Part shown: in pieces, positions 1 through 8,450 of the stretch
Layout of the letters: each line of letters starts with the position of its first letter
How positions within the stretch are numbered: the stretch's first letter is position 1
Assembly: GCF_025146565.1 (NCBI RefSeq)
Contig: NZ_CP102258.1
Span: forward strand, 682,001 to 746,000
Source: Bacteroides eggerthii
GTDB lineage: Bacteria; Bacteroidota; Bacteroidia; Bacteroidales; Bacteroidaceae
Direction of reading: 5' to 3'
DNA: 64,000 bases
Made by a program: the position numbers and the translations under genes
The notes under the pieces: generated by a model
What the model was told of the DNA's origin: nothing
What the model saw: only the letters and a program-made list of their open reading frames with translations
The model's database searches: none

Positions 1-1
1 G

Positions 2-730
2 TCGGGCGTAGGAAATATAGCCAATGCAGTATTAGGCGCTTTGGGACGTGACAAGACAATCCCTGCATTCGAAATGTACACAGAGGTAATTCAGAACTCG
101 GTTATCGGACTGATTCGCGACGGCCGCGTGAAGTTCGGCAGCGCCTGCTCGCTGACCGTAACCAACGACTGTCTGAACGGCATCTACGAAGATATGGACT
201 TCTTCCGCGACAAGCTGGTTCTCCGTCCGTCGGAAATCTCCAACAGCCCTGAGATTGTACGCCGCTTAGGAGTTATTTCCATCAATACGGCCATCGAAGC
301 CGACCTCTACGGAAACGTCAACTCCACCCATATCGGCGGTACGAAGATGATGAACGGCATCGGCGGCTCAGGAGACTTTACGCGTAATGCCTATATCTCT
401 ATCTTTACTTGTCCGTCTGTTGCCAAAGAAGGTAAAATCAGCGCCATTGTGCCCATGGTTTCCCATGTGGACCACAGCGAACACGATGTCAACATCATCG
501 TCACCGAACAAGGCGTTGCCGACCTGCGCGGCAAGAGCCCGAAAGAACGCGCACAAGCCATCATCGAAAACTGCGTTCATCCGGACTACAAGAATATCCT
601 GTGGGATTACCTGAAACTGACTGACGGCAAAGCTCAAACTCCGCATGCCGTCCGCGCCGCTTTGGCTATGCATGCCGAACTGGCAAAAAGCGGAGATATG
701 AAGAATGTAGACTGGGGACAGTACAAATAA
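2..730 (+). CDS. Succinate/acetate CoA-transferase family protein, 3' part
   Basis: The frame is open from base 2, so this is the last 242 codons of a gene that begins before the window. The fragment belongs to the acetyl-CoA hydrolase/transferase family. The GGSGDF motif (near base 361), the segment VPMVSHVDHSEHDV and then TEQGVADLRG are typical of the succinate CoA-transferase branch. Such enzymes move CoA between succinyl- or acetyl-CoA and acetate or succinate in the cytoplasm, and in Bacteroides they would serve mixed-acid (succinate, acetate, propionate) fermentation. Family members are about 500 aa, so roughly half is missing. Transcription ends at a strong hairpin just downstream. The exact acyl donor cannot be read from the sequence. 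Confidence 0.88.
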   Translation, partial: SGVGNIANAVLGALGRDKTIPAFEMYTEVIQNSVIGLIRDGRVKFGSACSLTVTNDCLNGIYEDMDFFRDKLVLRPSEISNSPEIVRRLGVISINTAIEADLYGNVNSTHIGGTKMMNGIGGSGDFTRNAYISIFTCPSVAKEGKISAIVPMVSHVDHSEHDVNIIVTEQGVADLRGKSPKERAQAIIENCVHPDYKNILWDYLKLTDGKAQTPHAVRAALAMHAELAKSGDMKNVDWGQYK

Positions 731-786
731 ATATTCTTTATACAGCAAGCAGAGATACGCCTTATGATTCAACTAAAAGGCGTATC

Positions 787-849
787 AAGATATAAAATCC
801 CCCTCATACTGCGTTTCTTCAATGACAGTATGAGGGGGATTTCATATCT
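787..849. terminator. Bidirectional terminator between convergent genes
   Basis: A perfect 17-bp stem (795-811 pairing with 826-842) with a 14-base loop is extended outward by AAGATAT/ATATCTT. It sits between the CoA-transferase (plus) and the dacB-like gene (minus) and probably serves both. Confidence 0.85.
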
Positions 850-911
850 TGCACATTCCCTTTTACCCGGTTACGACGGCAAACTGTTCCTGTTCCGACA
901 TCTCATGCACC

Positions 912-2342
912 TCATCGGATAAGTATATCACAAACGGCGTCCTGAAACCTGCGCGCCTCTCTGCCGGAAAGCACATTCTGGTTCATAATGGCAAAAGCGA
1001 TCTGATGTCCGTTATTTGCCTCCAAATATCCCGCCAAACAGTTTATGGCAGTAAAGGAACCCGTTTTGGCATGTACCTTCTTATAAGAGGGAGTTCCTTT
1101 TTTCATCCGGTTCTTCAGTGTTCCGTCCACCCCGCCGATGGGCAATGCCTTATATAATTTCTGAAACACGTCTGTACGCGAATAAGCGAACTTCAGGAAA
1201 GCAACCAGAAGCTCCGATGAGATATAATTATAGTTGGAAAGCCCGCAACCGTCTGCCAGCTTATAATGATCGGGGACATAACCCAGCTTTCTTATCAATT
1301 GCCGGACCTCCGAAAGCCCGTCTTCGGCCGAAACATACTTGTTGCCTGCAGACTGTGCACCCAAGCGACAAAGCATTGCTTCGGCATTCAAATTATCACT
1401 TTCTTTCATTATCTGATTCACTACTGCCTGCACAGGAGTATTATAGTATGCCATTCGCACAGAAACACTATCTTTTTGGAACTCGCCGAAAGAGTAGTCC
1501 GGCAGACAGCGGATGCCTTTTGCCCGCAAACGTTCCAGAAACGTGTGCATGAAGAAATCCTGCGAAGAATAAATATTAACTGCACCGATGCGCCTGCCAT
1601 CCACATTCCCCGACACCGTTATGTCGTTACTGTTCTCCAGCCAGTTACGGGATACCCGAAAAGGTCCGGCAGAAGTAGTACGGCTTTTTGTAACATTAGT
1701 CAGCGTATAATAAGACGAAGCAGGAGTACATTCCAACCGCGCCGTATCTCCCTGCACGCCGGGAGAAGCAGTTACCGTAACCACTCCTTTATCAAGCATC
1801 AGCGGCGACAGATAGGGCTGGAAGGAATAGGGCGTATCGTCCCACAACCAACCGCTTCCCCAATACAAGGAGTCTTTCATGGAAACATCACCGTAGACCT
1901 TGCCTTGTACCACCGAGAAAGGCAAGCGTACCACCCCACTGACCAAAGAATCCAGCGCCTCATCATCAAACTCCGGATCGAATCCTCCGACAACGTATAT
2001 ATCCCCCTTCAACGTATCACGTTCAATCACTCCCTTATACCAGACCTCCGTACTGAAAGGCTCATCCGCCTCAGGACGTGCAAGCGCCGTAATCGTAGTC
2101 AACAGCTTCATTGTGGAGGCCGGGCGGGAAAGCTTGTCCGCCTGATAATCATACAAGGCTTCATTGGCAGTCAGGTCGTACACCGAAATGGATACATTAG
2201 AGCCTTCGGGCAATTGATACTTTATCAACGTATCCAGCTGCGAAGAAAGGATGTTTGTTTCGGGAGATACTCTCTGTGCAAACGATATACAAGGAATCAG
2301 TGACAAAACCCATATAATCGACCATAAACCAGATTTTCCCAT
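912..2342 (-). CDS. dacB: D-alanyl-D-alanine carboxypeptidase/endopeptidase, PBP4 class
   Basis: Periplasmic class C low-molecular-weight penicillin-binding protein. It should trim the terminal D-Ala or cut peptide crosslinks in peptidoglycan. The three active-site motifs are present in order: S76-T-M-K79 (in RPASTMKLL), an SDN motif in KESDNLNAEAML, and K426-T-G in HAKTGSF. The start at 2342 is chosen because it gives a clean signal peptide (MGKSGLWS followed by a hydrophobic core ending CISFAQ). The longer frame from 2435 would add a non-signal extension and overlap the upstream lpd gene. At 476 aa it has the usual PBP4 length, including the insert between SxxK and SxN. It lies 67 bp downstream of lpd on the same strand; co-transcription is possible, but no functional link is evident. 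Confidence 0.9.
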   Translation of the reverse strand: MGKSGLWSIIWVLSLIPCISFAQRVSPETNILSSQLDTLIKYQLPEGSNVSISVYDLTANEALYDYQADKLSRPASTMKLLTTITALARPEADEPFSTEVWYKGVIERDTLKGDIYVVGGFDPEFDDEALDSLVSGVVRLPFSVVQGKVYGDVSMKDSLYWGSGWLWDDTPYSFQPYLSPLMLDKGVVTVTASPGVQGDTARLECTPASSYYTLTNVTKSRTTSAGPFRVSRNWLENSNDITVSGNVDGRRIGAVNIYSSQDFFMHTFLERLRAKGIRCLPDYSFGEFQKDSVSVRMAYYNTPVQAVVNQIMKESDNLNAEAMLCRLGAQSAGNKYVSAEDGLSEVRQLIRKLGYVPDHYKLADGCGLSNYNYISSELLVAFLKFAYSRTDVFQKLYKALPIGGVDGTLKNRMKKGTPSYKKVHAKTGSFTAINCLAGYLEANNGHQIAFAIMNQNVLSGREARRFQDAVCDILIR

Positions 2343-2409
2343 CTCTTTACAAACTACCCGGTTACTTAATAATTGTTCATAATACCATATACATGATGCA
2401 TGCTGTTTG

Positions 2410-3768
2410 CTAAAGCGCTTCCCTGAAGATTTCACCTACCGTAGGATGCGGAAATATGATTTTCTTCCACTCCGAAACCGTCAGTCTGAGTTCAATAGCC
2501 ATACCGGCCAGCGTGATAATCTCTGAAGCCGGATTGCCCAGTACATGAGCTCCCAAGAGAGTGTCATCTTCTGCCAGCAACAACTTGCACATGCCATTGA
2601 CGCCTTCATTCTCCGCAACAAAACGACCGGAATAGGCCATAGGCAGTTTTATCGTACGGTAAGGAATGCCTTTTTTCCGCAGAGTCTCTTCCGTATCTCC
2701 CACACCGGCAATCTCCGGATTGGTATATACCACACCGGGAACAGCTTTGTAACTCATGCAGTCTTCCTTCCCCAGCACAGCATGTACAGCCACTTCCGCC
2801 TCACGTACCGCCGTATGGGCCAGCAAGGAAAATCCGGTTAAGTCCCCGCAAGCATACACACCCGGAACAGACGTCCGCATCTGCCCGTCAACCCATATAT
2901 TTCCGCGTTCTGTTTTCTCCAATCCCAGGTTCTCCAGTCCGAAGCCTTTCGTTACAGGACGCCGGCCAACGCTCATCAGTAACCTTTCCGCAACGACAGA
3001 ATCTGCACCCCCGGCATTTTCATAATTCACCTGCACCTGCGCCTGCCCGTCTTCCAAAACATTTCCGGACAGTGACACCACTTTGGTATCCAGCATGAAC
3101 TTAATCCCGCGTTTGGTATATTCCGCACGCAGCATAGCGGACAGTTCCTTGTCCATTCCGCCCAATATCTCATCCAGCATCTCAATGACAGTGACCTCTA
3201 CCCCCAGGCTATTAAAGAAAGAAGCAAACTCCATACCTATCACCCCACCGCCGATGACAGCCAGCGACTTGGGCAGTTCCTTATTGTCCAATGCCTCACG
3301 ATGCGTCCAGTAAGGCACCTCATCCATTCCGGGAATAGACGGAATAAACGTTTCCGAACCCGTACAGAGCAATAAATTATCACATTCATACGTTTCGCCG
3401 CCACACAGGACATGGTTCTTGTCTGCAATTGAAGCCTCTCCGTTCACAACGGTCACATTATTGGCAACCAGCTTCCCCTTGACACCCAGCACCAGTTTCC
3501 GTACAACTTTCTGCTTACGTGCCACAATTTTGGACAAGTCGAACGACACTTCCGGCACACTGACCGCATACTTAGATGCATGGCGCGCACTGTCATACGT
3601 CTTTGCCGAATACAATAAAGTCTTGGTAGGAATACACCCCTCATTCAGGCACACTCCGCCAAGACTTTGTTTTTCAAAAAGTACAACGCTCAGACCGGCT
3701 TTCCCGGCTGTCTCCGCAGCCGTATATCCGGCCGGCCCTCCGCCGATGATGGCAATTTGATATTTCAT
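2410..3768 (-). CDS. lpdA: Dihydrolipoyl dehydrogenase (E3)
   Basis: Flavoprotein disulfide reductase of 452 aa that reoxidises dihydrolipoamide with NAD+, as the E3 subunit of 2-oxoacid dehydrogenase complexes or the glycine cleavage system. An FAD dinucleotide motif (GGGPAGYTAA, residues 9-18) comes first, then the redox disulfide C40-x4-C45 in GGVCLNEGCIPTK. A second, NAD-binding motif (VIGGGVIGMEFASFF) is central, and the C-terminal active-site His lies in FPHPTVGEIF. The ATG at 3768 is preferred to the upstream frame at 3795 because it places the FAD motif at the usual distance from the N-terminus. No E1 or E2 gene is adjacent, so the partner complex is unknown. The C-terminal tail after the His is short. 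Confidence 0.93.
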   Translation of the reverse strand: MKYQIAIIGGGPAGYTAAETAGKAGLSVVLFEKQSLGGVCLNEGCIPTKTLLYSAKTYDSARHASKYAVSVPEVSFDLSKIVARKQKVVRKLVLGVKGKLVANNVTVVNGEASIADKNHVLCGGETYECDNLLLCTGSETFIPSIPGMDEVPYWTHREALDNKELPKSLAVIGGGVIGMEFASFFNSLGVEVTVIEMLDEILGGMDKELSAMLRAEYTKRGIKFMLDTKVVSLSGNVLEDGQAQVQVNYENAGGADSVVAERLLMSVGRRPVTKGFGLENLGLEKTERGNIWVDGQMRTSVPGVYACGDLTGFSLLAHTAVREAEVAVHAVLGKEDCMSYKAVPGVVYTNPEIAGVGDTEETLRKKGIPYRTIKLPMAYSGRFVAENEGVNGMCKLLLAEDDTLLGAHVLGNPASEIITLAGMAIELRLTVSEWKKIIFPHPTVGEIFREAL

Positions 3769-3852
3769 AGTTCTTGCATTTATAGATTTCTGCATGCAAG
3801 ATACAACAAGAAATTCAGAAAAAAGGCATGGTAACCCTACTTTATTATCATC

Positions 3853-4245
3853 CTACAACATACTTTGTTTCAACAACCGTATAAATTCCTCTTCTTTTAC
3901 AGGAAGCAACGCCACACACTTGCCTTCTCCATACCTCACCAATACATAACGCATAACAGCAAATCTCCCTATCCGCATGGAAGAAGTACGTTCTACCGAC
4001 GTAATATCCTTTAACAAAATCTCTCTCCCACGCGAAAAACGACCGAAAAACAGCAGCAGCCTGTTATCGGCAGTAACAGTATAAGTGGTATGAATCAGCT
4101 TCTCGATGCTGACAACCAGCAAGAGCATAAAAAGAACGGCAATAAGGATATTCTTTTCCCAAAGGCCGTAAACAGCCATTGCACCCGCCAGAATGATAAA
4201 CAAATACTGCCCGGCAGCAATACGCGCATGAAAAATTCGATTCAT
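3853..4245 (-). CDS. Small membrane protein with bacterial PH-like domain
   Basis: A 130 aa protein with two hydrophobic segments close together (about residues 12-45). A soluble part follows that resembles bacterial pleckstrin-homology-like domains (TVTADNRLLLFFGRFSRGREILLKDITSVERT, then a conserved-looking strand VMRYVLVRYGEGKCVALLP). Proteins of this layout occur widely in Bacteroidetes and have no assigned reaction. It is transcribed divergently from nadB with about 100 bp between the starts. The N-terminal segments would place the PH-like domain in the cytoplasm, but this is inferred. The domain call rests on pattern only. Confidence 0.65.
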   Translation of the reverse strand: MNRIFHARIAAGQYLFIILAGAMAVYGLWEKNILIAVLFMLLLVVSIEKLIHTTYTVTADNRLLLFFGRFSRGREILLKDITSVERTSSMRIGRFAVMRYVLVRYGEGKCVALLPVKEEEFIRLLKQSML

Positions 4246-4324
4246 TTTGTCCTATTTTTGCTGCTAAGATAGGTATTTTTATGAATTAATGCCTGCAAGA
4301 CACACAAGGAACGCAGTTATTTTG

Positions 4325-4332
4325 TAGTTTTG
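4325..4332 (+). promoter_or_regulatory. -7 element, nadB promoter
   Basis: TAGTTTTG fits the Bacteroides -7 consensus TAnnTTTG. It lies 21 bases before the nadB ATG, implying a very short leader. No clear TTTG box is seen near -33. Confidence 0.5.
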
Positions 4333-4353
4333 CAGTGTCAAATACACAAAATT

Positions 4354-5925
4354 ATGGTAAGAAAGTTCGATTTCCTCGTTATCGGTTCCGGAATTGCCGG
4401 TATGAGTTTTGCGCTGAAGGTGGCGCATAAAGGAACAGTGGCCCTCATCTGTAAAGCCGGTCTGGAGGAGGCAAATACTTATTTTGCACAAGGCGGAATC
4501 GCTTCCGTCACCAACCTGGCGGTAGATAATTTCGATAAGCACATTGAAGACACCATGATTGCCGGAGACTGGATAAGCGACCGCAAAGCTGTGGAAAAGG
4601 TGGTGCGCAACGCTCCTGAGCAAATCAATGAACTCATCAAATGGGGGGTAAACTTTGACAAAAAAGACAACGGGGAATTCGACCTGCATAAAGAAGGCGG
4701 ACATTCGGAGTTCCGCATCCTGCACCACAAAGACAATACAGGCGCGGAAATACAGGACAGCCTGATTGAAGCCGTAAAACAACATCCCAATATCACCGTA
4801 TTCACAAATTTCTTCGCGGTAGAAATCATTACCCAGCACCACCTGGGCATCATTGTAACCCGCTACACTCCGGGTATCAAATGCTACGGCGCTTATGTAT
4901 TGAACGAAAATACCGGAGAAGTGGATACCTTCCTCTCCAAAATGACCATCATGGCAACAGGAGGTTGCGAAGCCGTATACCGAAACACTACCAATCCATT
5001 GGTTGCTACCGGCGACGGTATAGCCATGGTCTACCGCGCCAAAGGAGCCGTAAAGGACATGGAATTCATCCAGTTCCACCCCACCGCCCTCTACCATCCG
5101 GGCGACCGCCCTTGTTTCCTGATAACGGAAGCCATGCGCGGATATGGCGGCGTTCTCCGTACCATGGACGGCAAGGAGTTCATGCAGAAGTACGATCCAC
5201 GCCTTTCACTCGCCCCGCGCGACATCGTGGCACGCGCCATCGACAATGAGATGAAGCAGCGCGGCGACGAGCATGTCTATCTGGATGTTACCCACAAAGA
5301 TCCCGAAGAAACCAAGAAGCACTTCCCGAATATCTATAAGAAATGCCTCAGCATCGGCATCGACATCACCAAAGAGTACATTCCCGTAGCCCCTGCCGCA
5401 CACTATCTTTGCGGCGGCATCAAAGTAGATCTGGACGGACAATCCAGCATCCGCCGCCTGTATGCCATCGGTGAGTGTTCGTGCACCGGACTTCATGGCG
5501 GAAACCGTTTGGCTTCCAACTCGCTGATTGAAGCCGTTGTCTATGCCGACGCAGCCGCCAAGCATGCGTTGAGCGTATTGGAGCGCTATGACTTCAACGA
5601 AGATATTCCCGAATGGAACGATGAAGGAACTATCTCCAACGAAGAACGCGTATTGATTACGCAAAGCATGAAGGAGGTGAACCAGATTATGGAATCTTAC
5701 GTGGGCATTGTGCGCAGCAACACGCGCCTGACACGCGCCTGGAACCGTCTGGATATTCTTTATGAAGAGACGGAAAAACTATTCAAGAGCAGTAAGGCTA
5801 CTCGTGAACTCTGCGAATTGCGCAACATGATTAATGTGGGCTATCTGATTACCCGGCAAGCCATGGAACGTAAGGAAAGCCGCGGACTGCATTATACAAT
5901 AGATTACCCGCACGCTCAAAAATAG
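4354..5925 (+). CDS. nadB: L-aspartate oxidase
   Basis: FAD enzyme of 523 aa that oxidises L-aspartate to iminoaspartate, the first step of de novo NAD synthesis; fumarate is the likely acceptor in an anaerobe. It carries the N-terminal FAD motif VIGSGIAGMSFALK. The segment YFAQGGIASV and the motif HKEGGHSEFRILHHKDNTG mark the family. EFIQFHPTALYHPG, HYLCGGI and GLHGGNRLASNSLIEA are also family signatures. The start at 4354 (MVRKFDF) is chosen over 4330 because it leaves the flavin motif near the N-terminus. The Crp-like gene begins 6 bp after the stop, so the two form an operon. The partner nadA is in the same window but 31 kb away. Confidence 0.95.
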   Translation: MVRKFDFLVIGSGIAGMSFALKVAHKGTVALICKAGLEEANTYFAQGGIASVTNLAVDNFDKHIEDTMIAGDWISDRKAVEKVVRNAPEQINELIKWGVNFDKKDNGEFDLHKEGGHSEFRILHHKDNTGAEIQDSLIEAVKQHPNITVFTNFFAVEIITQHHLGIIVTRYTPGIKCYGAYVLNENTGEVDTFLSKMTIMATGGCEAVYRNTTNPLVATGDGIAMVYRAKGAVKDMEFIQFHPTALYHPGDRPCFLITEAMRGYGGVLRTMDGKEFMQKYDPRLSLAPRDIVARAIDNEMKQRGDEHVYLDVTHKDPEETKKHFPNIYKKCLSIGIDITKEYIPVAPAAHYLCGGIKVDLDGQSSIRRLYAIGECSCTGLHGGNRLASNSLIEAVVYADAAAKHALSVLERYDFNEDIPEWNDEGTISNEERVLITQSMKEVNQIMESYVGIVRSNTRLTRAWNRLDILYEETEKLFKSSKATRELCELRNMINVGYLITRQAMERKESRGLHYTIDYPHAQK

Positions 5926-5930
5926 GGTTC

Positions 5931-6500
5931 ATGGCACATTTCAACGAGTATCTGGACTTGTTGGAACTTTCTCCTCTGGTGTATCATTTTCTGCATAACG
6001 GAAAAAAGCAGCTTTATAAAAAAGGAGAGTTCTTTTGTCGGGCAGATGAAGTGTGCCATCACATTGCCTATGTATCCAAAGGAGGTTTCCGCTATTTCTG
6101 TCTCGACAAAGAAGGAGATAAGCACATCACCGGATACAGTTTCGAAAAGGATTTTGTGACCGATTATTACTCGTTTACCAGGCAGATGCCGGCCATAGTC
6201 TGTACGGAAGCAGTCAAAGACAGCACCGTCTACCAGTTATCCCATGAACAACTGGAAAACTTTTGGGAGCTGAACTCTCAAAACCAGTTATTAGGTCGTA
6301 AGATTGCTGAAAATCTTTTCTGTATGACCTACCACCGCTTACTGGACTTCTATTCAGTCTCCCCTAAAGTACGCTACCAAGAGCTGCTAAAGAGGTGCCC
6401 TGACATTGTCCAACAAACAAGTTTGAAAGAAATAGCCTCTTTCCTTAATATTTCCCCATATACCCTGAGCCGTATCCGACGAAAAATAACTTTCGAATAA
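5931..6500 (+). CDS. Crp/Fnr-family transcription regulator
   Basis: A 189 aa protein with a cyclic-nucleotide-binding-type beta-roll (about residues 25-115) and a C-terminal helix-turn-helix (SLKEIASFLNISPYTLSRIRRK). The beta-roll lacks an obvious phosphate-binding cassette RxS/TA, so cAMP binding is doubtful. No cysteine cluster of the Fnr type is seen. Proteins of this shape are numerous in Bacteroides and mostly uncharacterised. It follows nadB by 6 bp and is followed by a terminator, so it is co-expressed with NAD synthesis. Whether it regulates nadB, nadA or unrelated genes cannot be told. Confidence 0.85.
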   Translation: MAHFNEYLDLLELSPLVYHFLHNGKKQLYKKGEFFCRADEVCHHIAYVSKGGFRYFCLDKEGDKHITGYSFEKDFVTDYYSFTRQMPAIVCTEAVKDSTVYQLSHEQLENFWELNSQNQLLGRKIAENLFCMTYHRLLDFYSVSPKVRYQELLKRCPDIVQQTSLKEIASFLNISPYTLSRIRRKITFE

Positions 6501-6508
6501 AAAGGCTG

Positions 6509-6540
6509 ATTTCTTGCTTTGAAGCAAGAAATTAATTTTT
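6509..6540 (+). terminator. Terminator of the nadB-crp operon
   Basis: An 11-bp perfect stem (6509-6519 with 6522-6532) is followed by ATTAATTTTTT. Confidence 0.8.
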
Positions 6541-6551
6541 TCAAATATATA

Positions 6552-6585
6552 TTTGTTATTAAAACACAGCTTATCGCTATCTTTG
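6552..6585 (+). promoter_or_regulatory. Promoter of the DUF3857 gene pair
   Basis: TTTG (6552-6555) and TATCTTTG (6578-6585) fit the Bacteroides -33/-7 pattern, with a slightly long 22-base spacer. The start codon is 37 bases further on. Confidence 0.6.
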
Positions 6586-6621
6586 TGAATACCTAATTAT
6601 ATAATCTTATATCAGTATGAT

Positions 6622-8448
6622 ATGAAAAGCCGTTGTATTCATATATGTATACTTCTATGTCTGTATGTTTATAATCTGTACGGACAAACACCCGATGACA
6701 ATATTATTATCACAAAATGCAGCGACTCCTATATTTTTGAGGAGAAAGACGGCATCCCCATTGTATCCAACCGGAAAGAGATATCCTATGAAGCAACAAG
6801 AATGGGAGCCTCTCTGCAACCCCACACCTATTACGGAGAGTTCATCTCACTGGACAAGGCTTCTGCCAAAGGGGGAGGGAAAGCCGAATATAAAAGCATC
6901 ACACCAGAAAATGTCTTCTTTGACGACAGCAAAGTCTGCTTTTTCAATCTCTACCTTGATCGGAAAGGGAAAAAAACAGAAGCATCGTTCAAGCGCACTT
7001 TTCACGACCTGCATTATTTTACGCGGGTCTACCTGGGCGAAGACTACTTCATCAGAGAAAAGCAACTGACATTAATCATCCCACAATCGCTTTCCCGCTT
7101 CCACCTGACGGAAAAAAACTTCAGTCCGGCCATTCACTGTGAACGCAGCATCAACAGCGCAGGCGACTCGGTATTCACCTATGTCGTGACAAACATGCCC
7201 GCCATGAAAGACGAGAAGCAGATGCCGGCAACAGGCAAAGTCTATCCGCATATATTGATCACAGGGTCGTTCAAAGACTACCACGATATGTACTGCTGGT
7301 CCAACAAACTGGCACAAGTGGACTGCAACGTGCCCGAAATCGATATTCTATTGACAAAGATCACTGCCGGCTGCCATACCGACATGGAAAAAATACGCAA
7401 TACGTATGCCTGGGTACAACAGAACATCCGCTACATCGCCTTCGAAGCAGGCATATTGGGCCACAGGCCCGATACTCCCGCAGAAGTTCTCCGCAAACGT
7501 TACGGTGACTGCAAAGGAATGTCACTCCTGCTCCGCACATTGCTGAAAGCACAGGGATTTGACGCCCGGCTCACCGACATAGGCACCATAGACATCCCCT
7601 ACCGGATGAGTGAGATAGCAACGCTTGCATCTGCCAACCACATGATATGCAGCCTTATCTATCAGGGAAAAACCTATTATCTGGACGCCACCAACGAATA
7701 TATTCCGTTGGAATTCATACCCGGAAGCATACAGGGCAGGGAAGCTATGATAGAAAACGGAGAAGAATGTATCGTACAGACGGTACCCATATTGAACAGT
7801 AGTGCTTCTACGGACAGCCTGTATTACACTTGCACCCTCTCCGGTGAGCAAACAGACAGAGTGCTGCAAGGCAAGGCAACCCGCAGCTGGAGTGGAGACA
7901 TGAAAGAATTCTTCCTCACAGCCTATCATAAAAACGACAAAAGCGACCGCGAAGAACACCTGCTTCGTACACTGGCGGGAAACAATCATAACTATCAAGT
8001 CGGCTCCGTCAAATGGATACAACAAGAACCCCAACAGCAATGGGCCATACTGGCAGGAACAGTCATAAACAACAGTGCCGTACAAGTTGCAGACAGCGAG
8101 TTCTACATTGAATTAGACCTTCACAACGACCTGTTCGACCAACCCATAGACACCCTCAAACGCATACATGATTATGAGTTGCCACTCCGTTGCCGCATTG
8201 TGCGTCACACAGAATTAGAAATACCCGCAGGCTATACCCTTGTCCATTGCCCCAAAGGAATTTCAATCCATGCGCCACAAGGCACACTCCACTGTTCCTA
8301 CAACAAGCAAGGGGAGAAAATCATCTTCCGGAAAGTAATGGAAATCAAAGAGAAACTCATTCACCGTAATGACATTGTAGCTTGGAACGAGAACCTGCGG
8401 AAATGGGCTGATACATGCAATGAACAAATTATTCTCAAAAAACAATAA
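6622..8448 (+). CDS. Secreted DUF3857/transglutaminase-like protein, catalytic triad intact
   Basis: A 608 aa protein with an N-terminal signal peptide (MKSRCIHICILLCLYVYNLYGQ), an N-terminal DUF3857-like beta region, and a central transglutaminase-like fold. The triad is visible: C297 in RYGDCKGMSLLL, H340 in SANHMICSL, and D355 in YYLDATNEY. Proteins of this architecture are common in Bacteroidetes and are thought to be exported. Neither substrate nor reaction is established, and peptidase as well as amide-transfer activity is known in the fold. It overlaps nothing and is followed after 2 bp by a paralogue that has lost part of the triad, so the two are co-expressed and may work as a pair. 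Confidence 0.82.
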   Translation: MKSRCIHICILLCLYVYNLYGQTPDDNIIITKCSDSYIFEEKDGIPIVSNRKEISYEATRMGASLQPHTYYGEFISLDKASAKGGGKAEYKSITPENVFFDDSKVCFFNLYLDRKGKKTEASFKRTFHDLHYFTRVYLGEDYFIREKQLTLIIPQSLSRFHLTEKNFSPAIHCERSINSAGDSVFTYVVTNMPAMKDEKQMPATGKVYPHILITGSFKDYHDMYCWSNKLAQVDCNVPEIDILLTKITAGCHTDMEKIRNTYAWVQQNIRYIAFEAGILGHRPDTPAEVLRKRYGDCKGMSLLLRTLLKAQGFDARLTDIGTIDIPYRMSEIATLASANHMICSLIYQGKTYYLDATNEYIPLEFIPGSIQGREAMIENGEECIVQTVPILNSSASTDSLYYTCTLSGEQTDRVLQGKATRSWSGDMKEFFLTAYHKNDKSDREEHLLRTLAGNNHNYQVGSVKWIQQEPQQQWAILAGTVINNSAVQVADSEFYIELDLHNDLFDQPIDTLKRIHDYELPLRCRIVRHTELEIPAGYTLVHCPKGISIHAPQGTLHCSYNKQGEKIIFRKVMEIKEKLIHRNDIVAWNENLRKWADTCNEQIILKKQ

Positions 8449-8450
8449 CC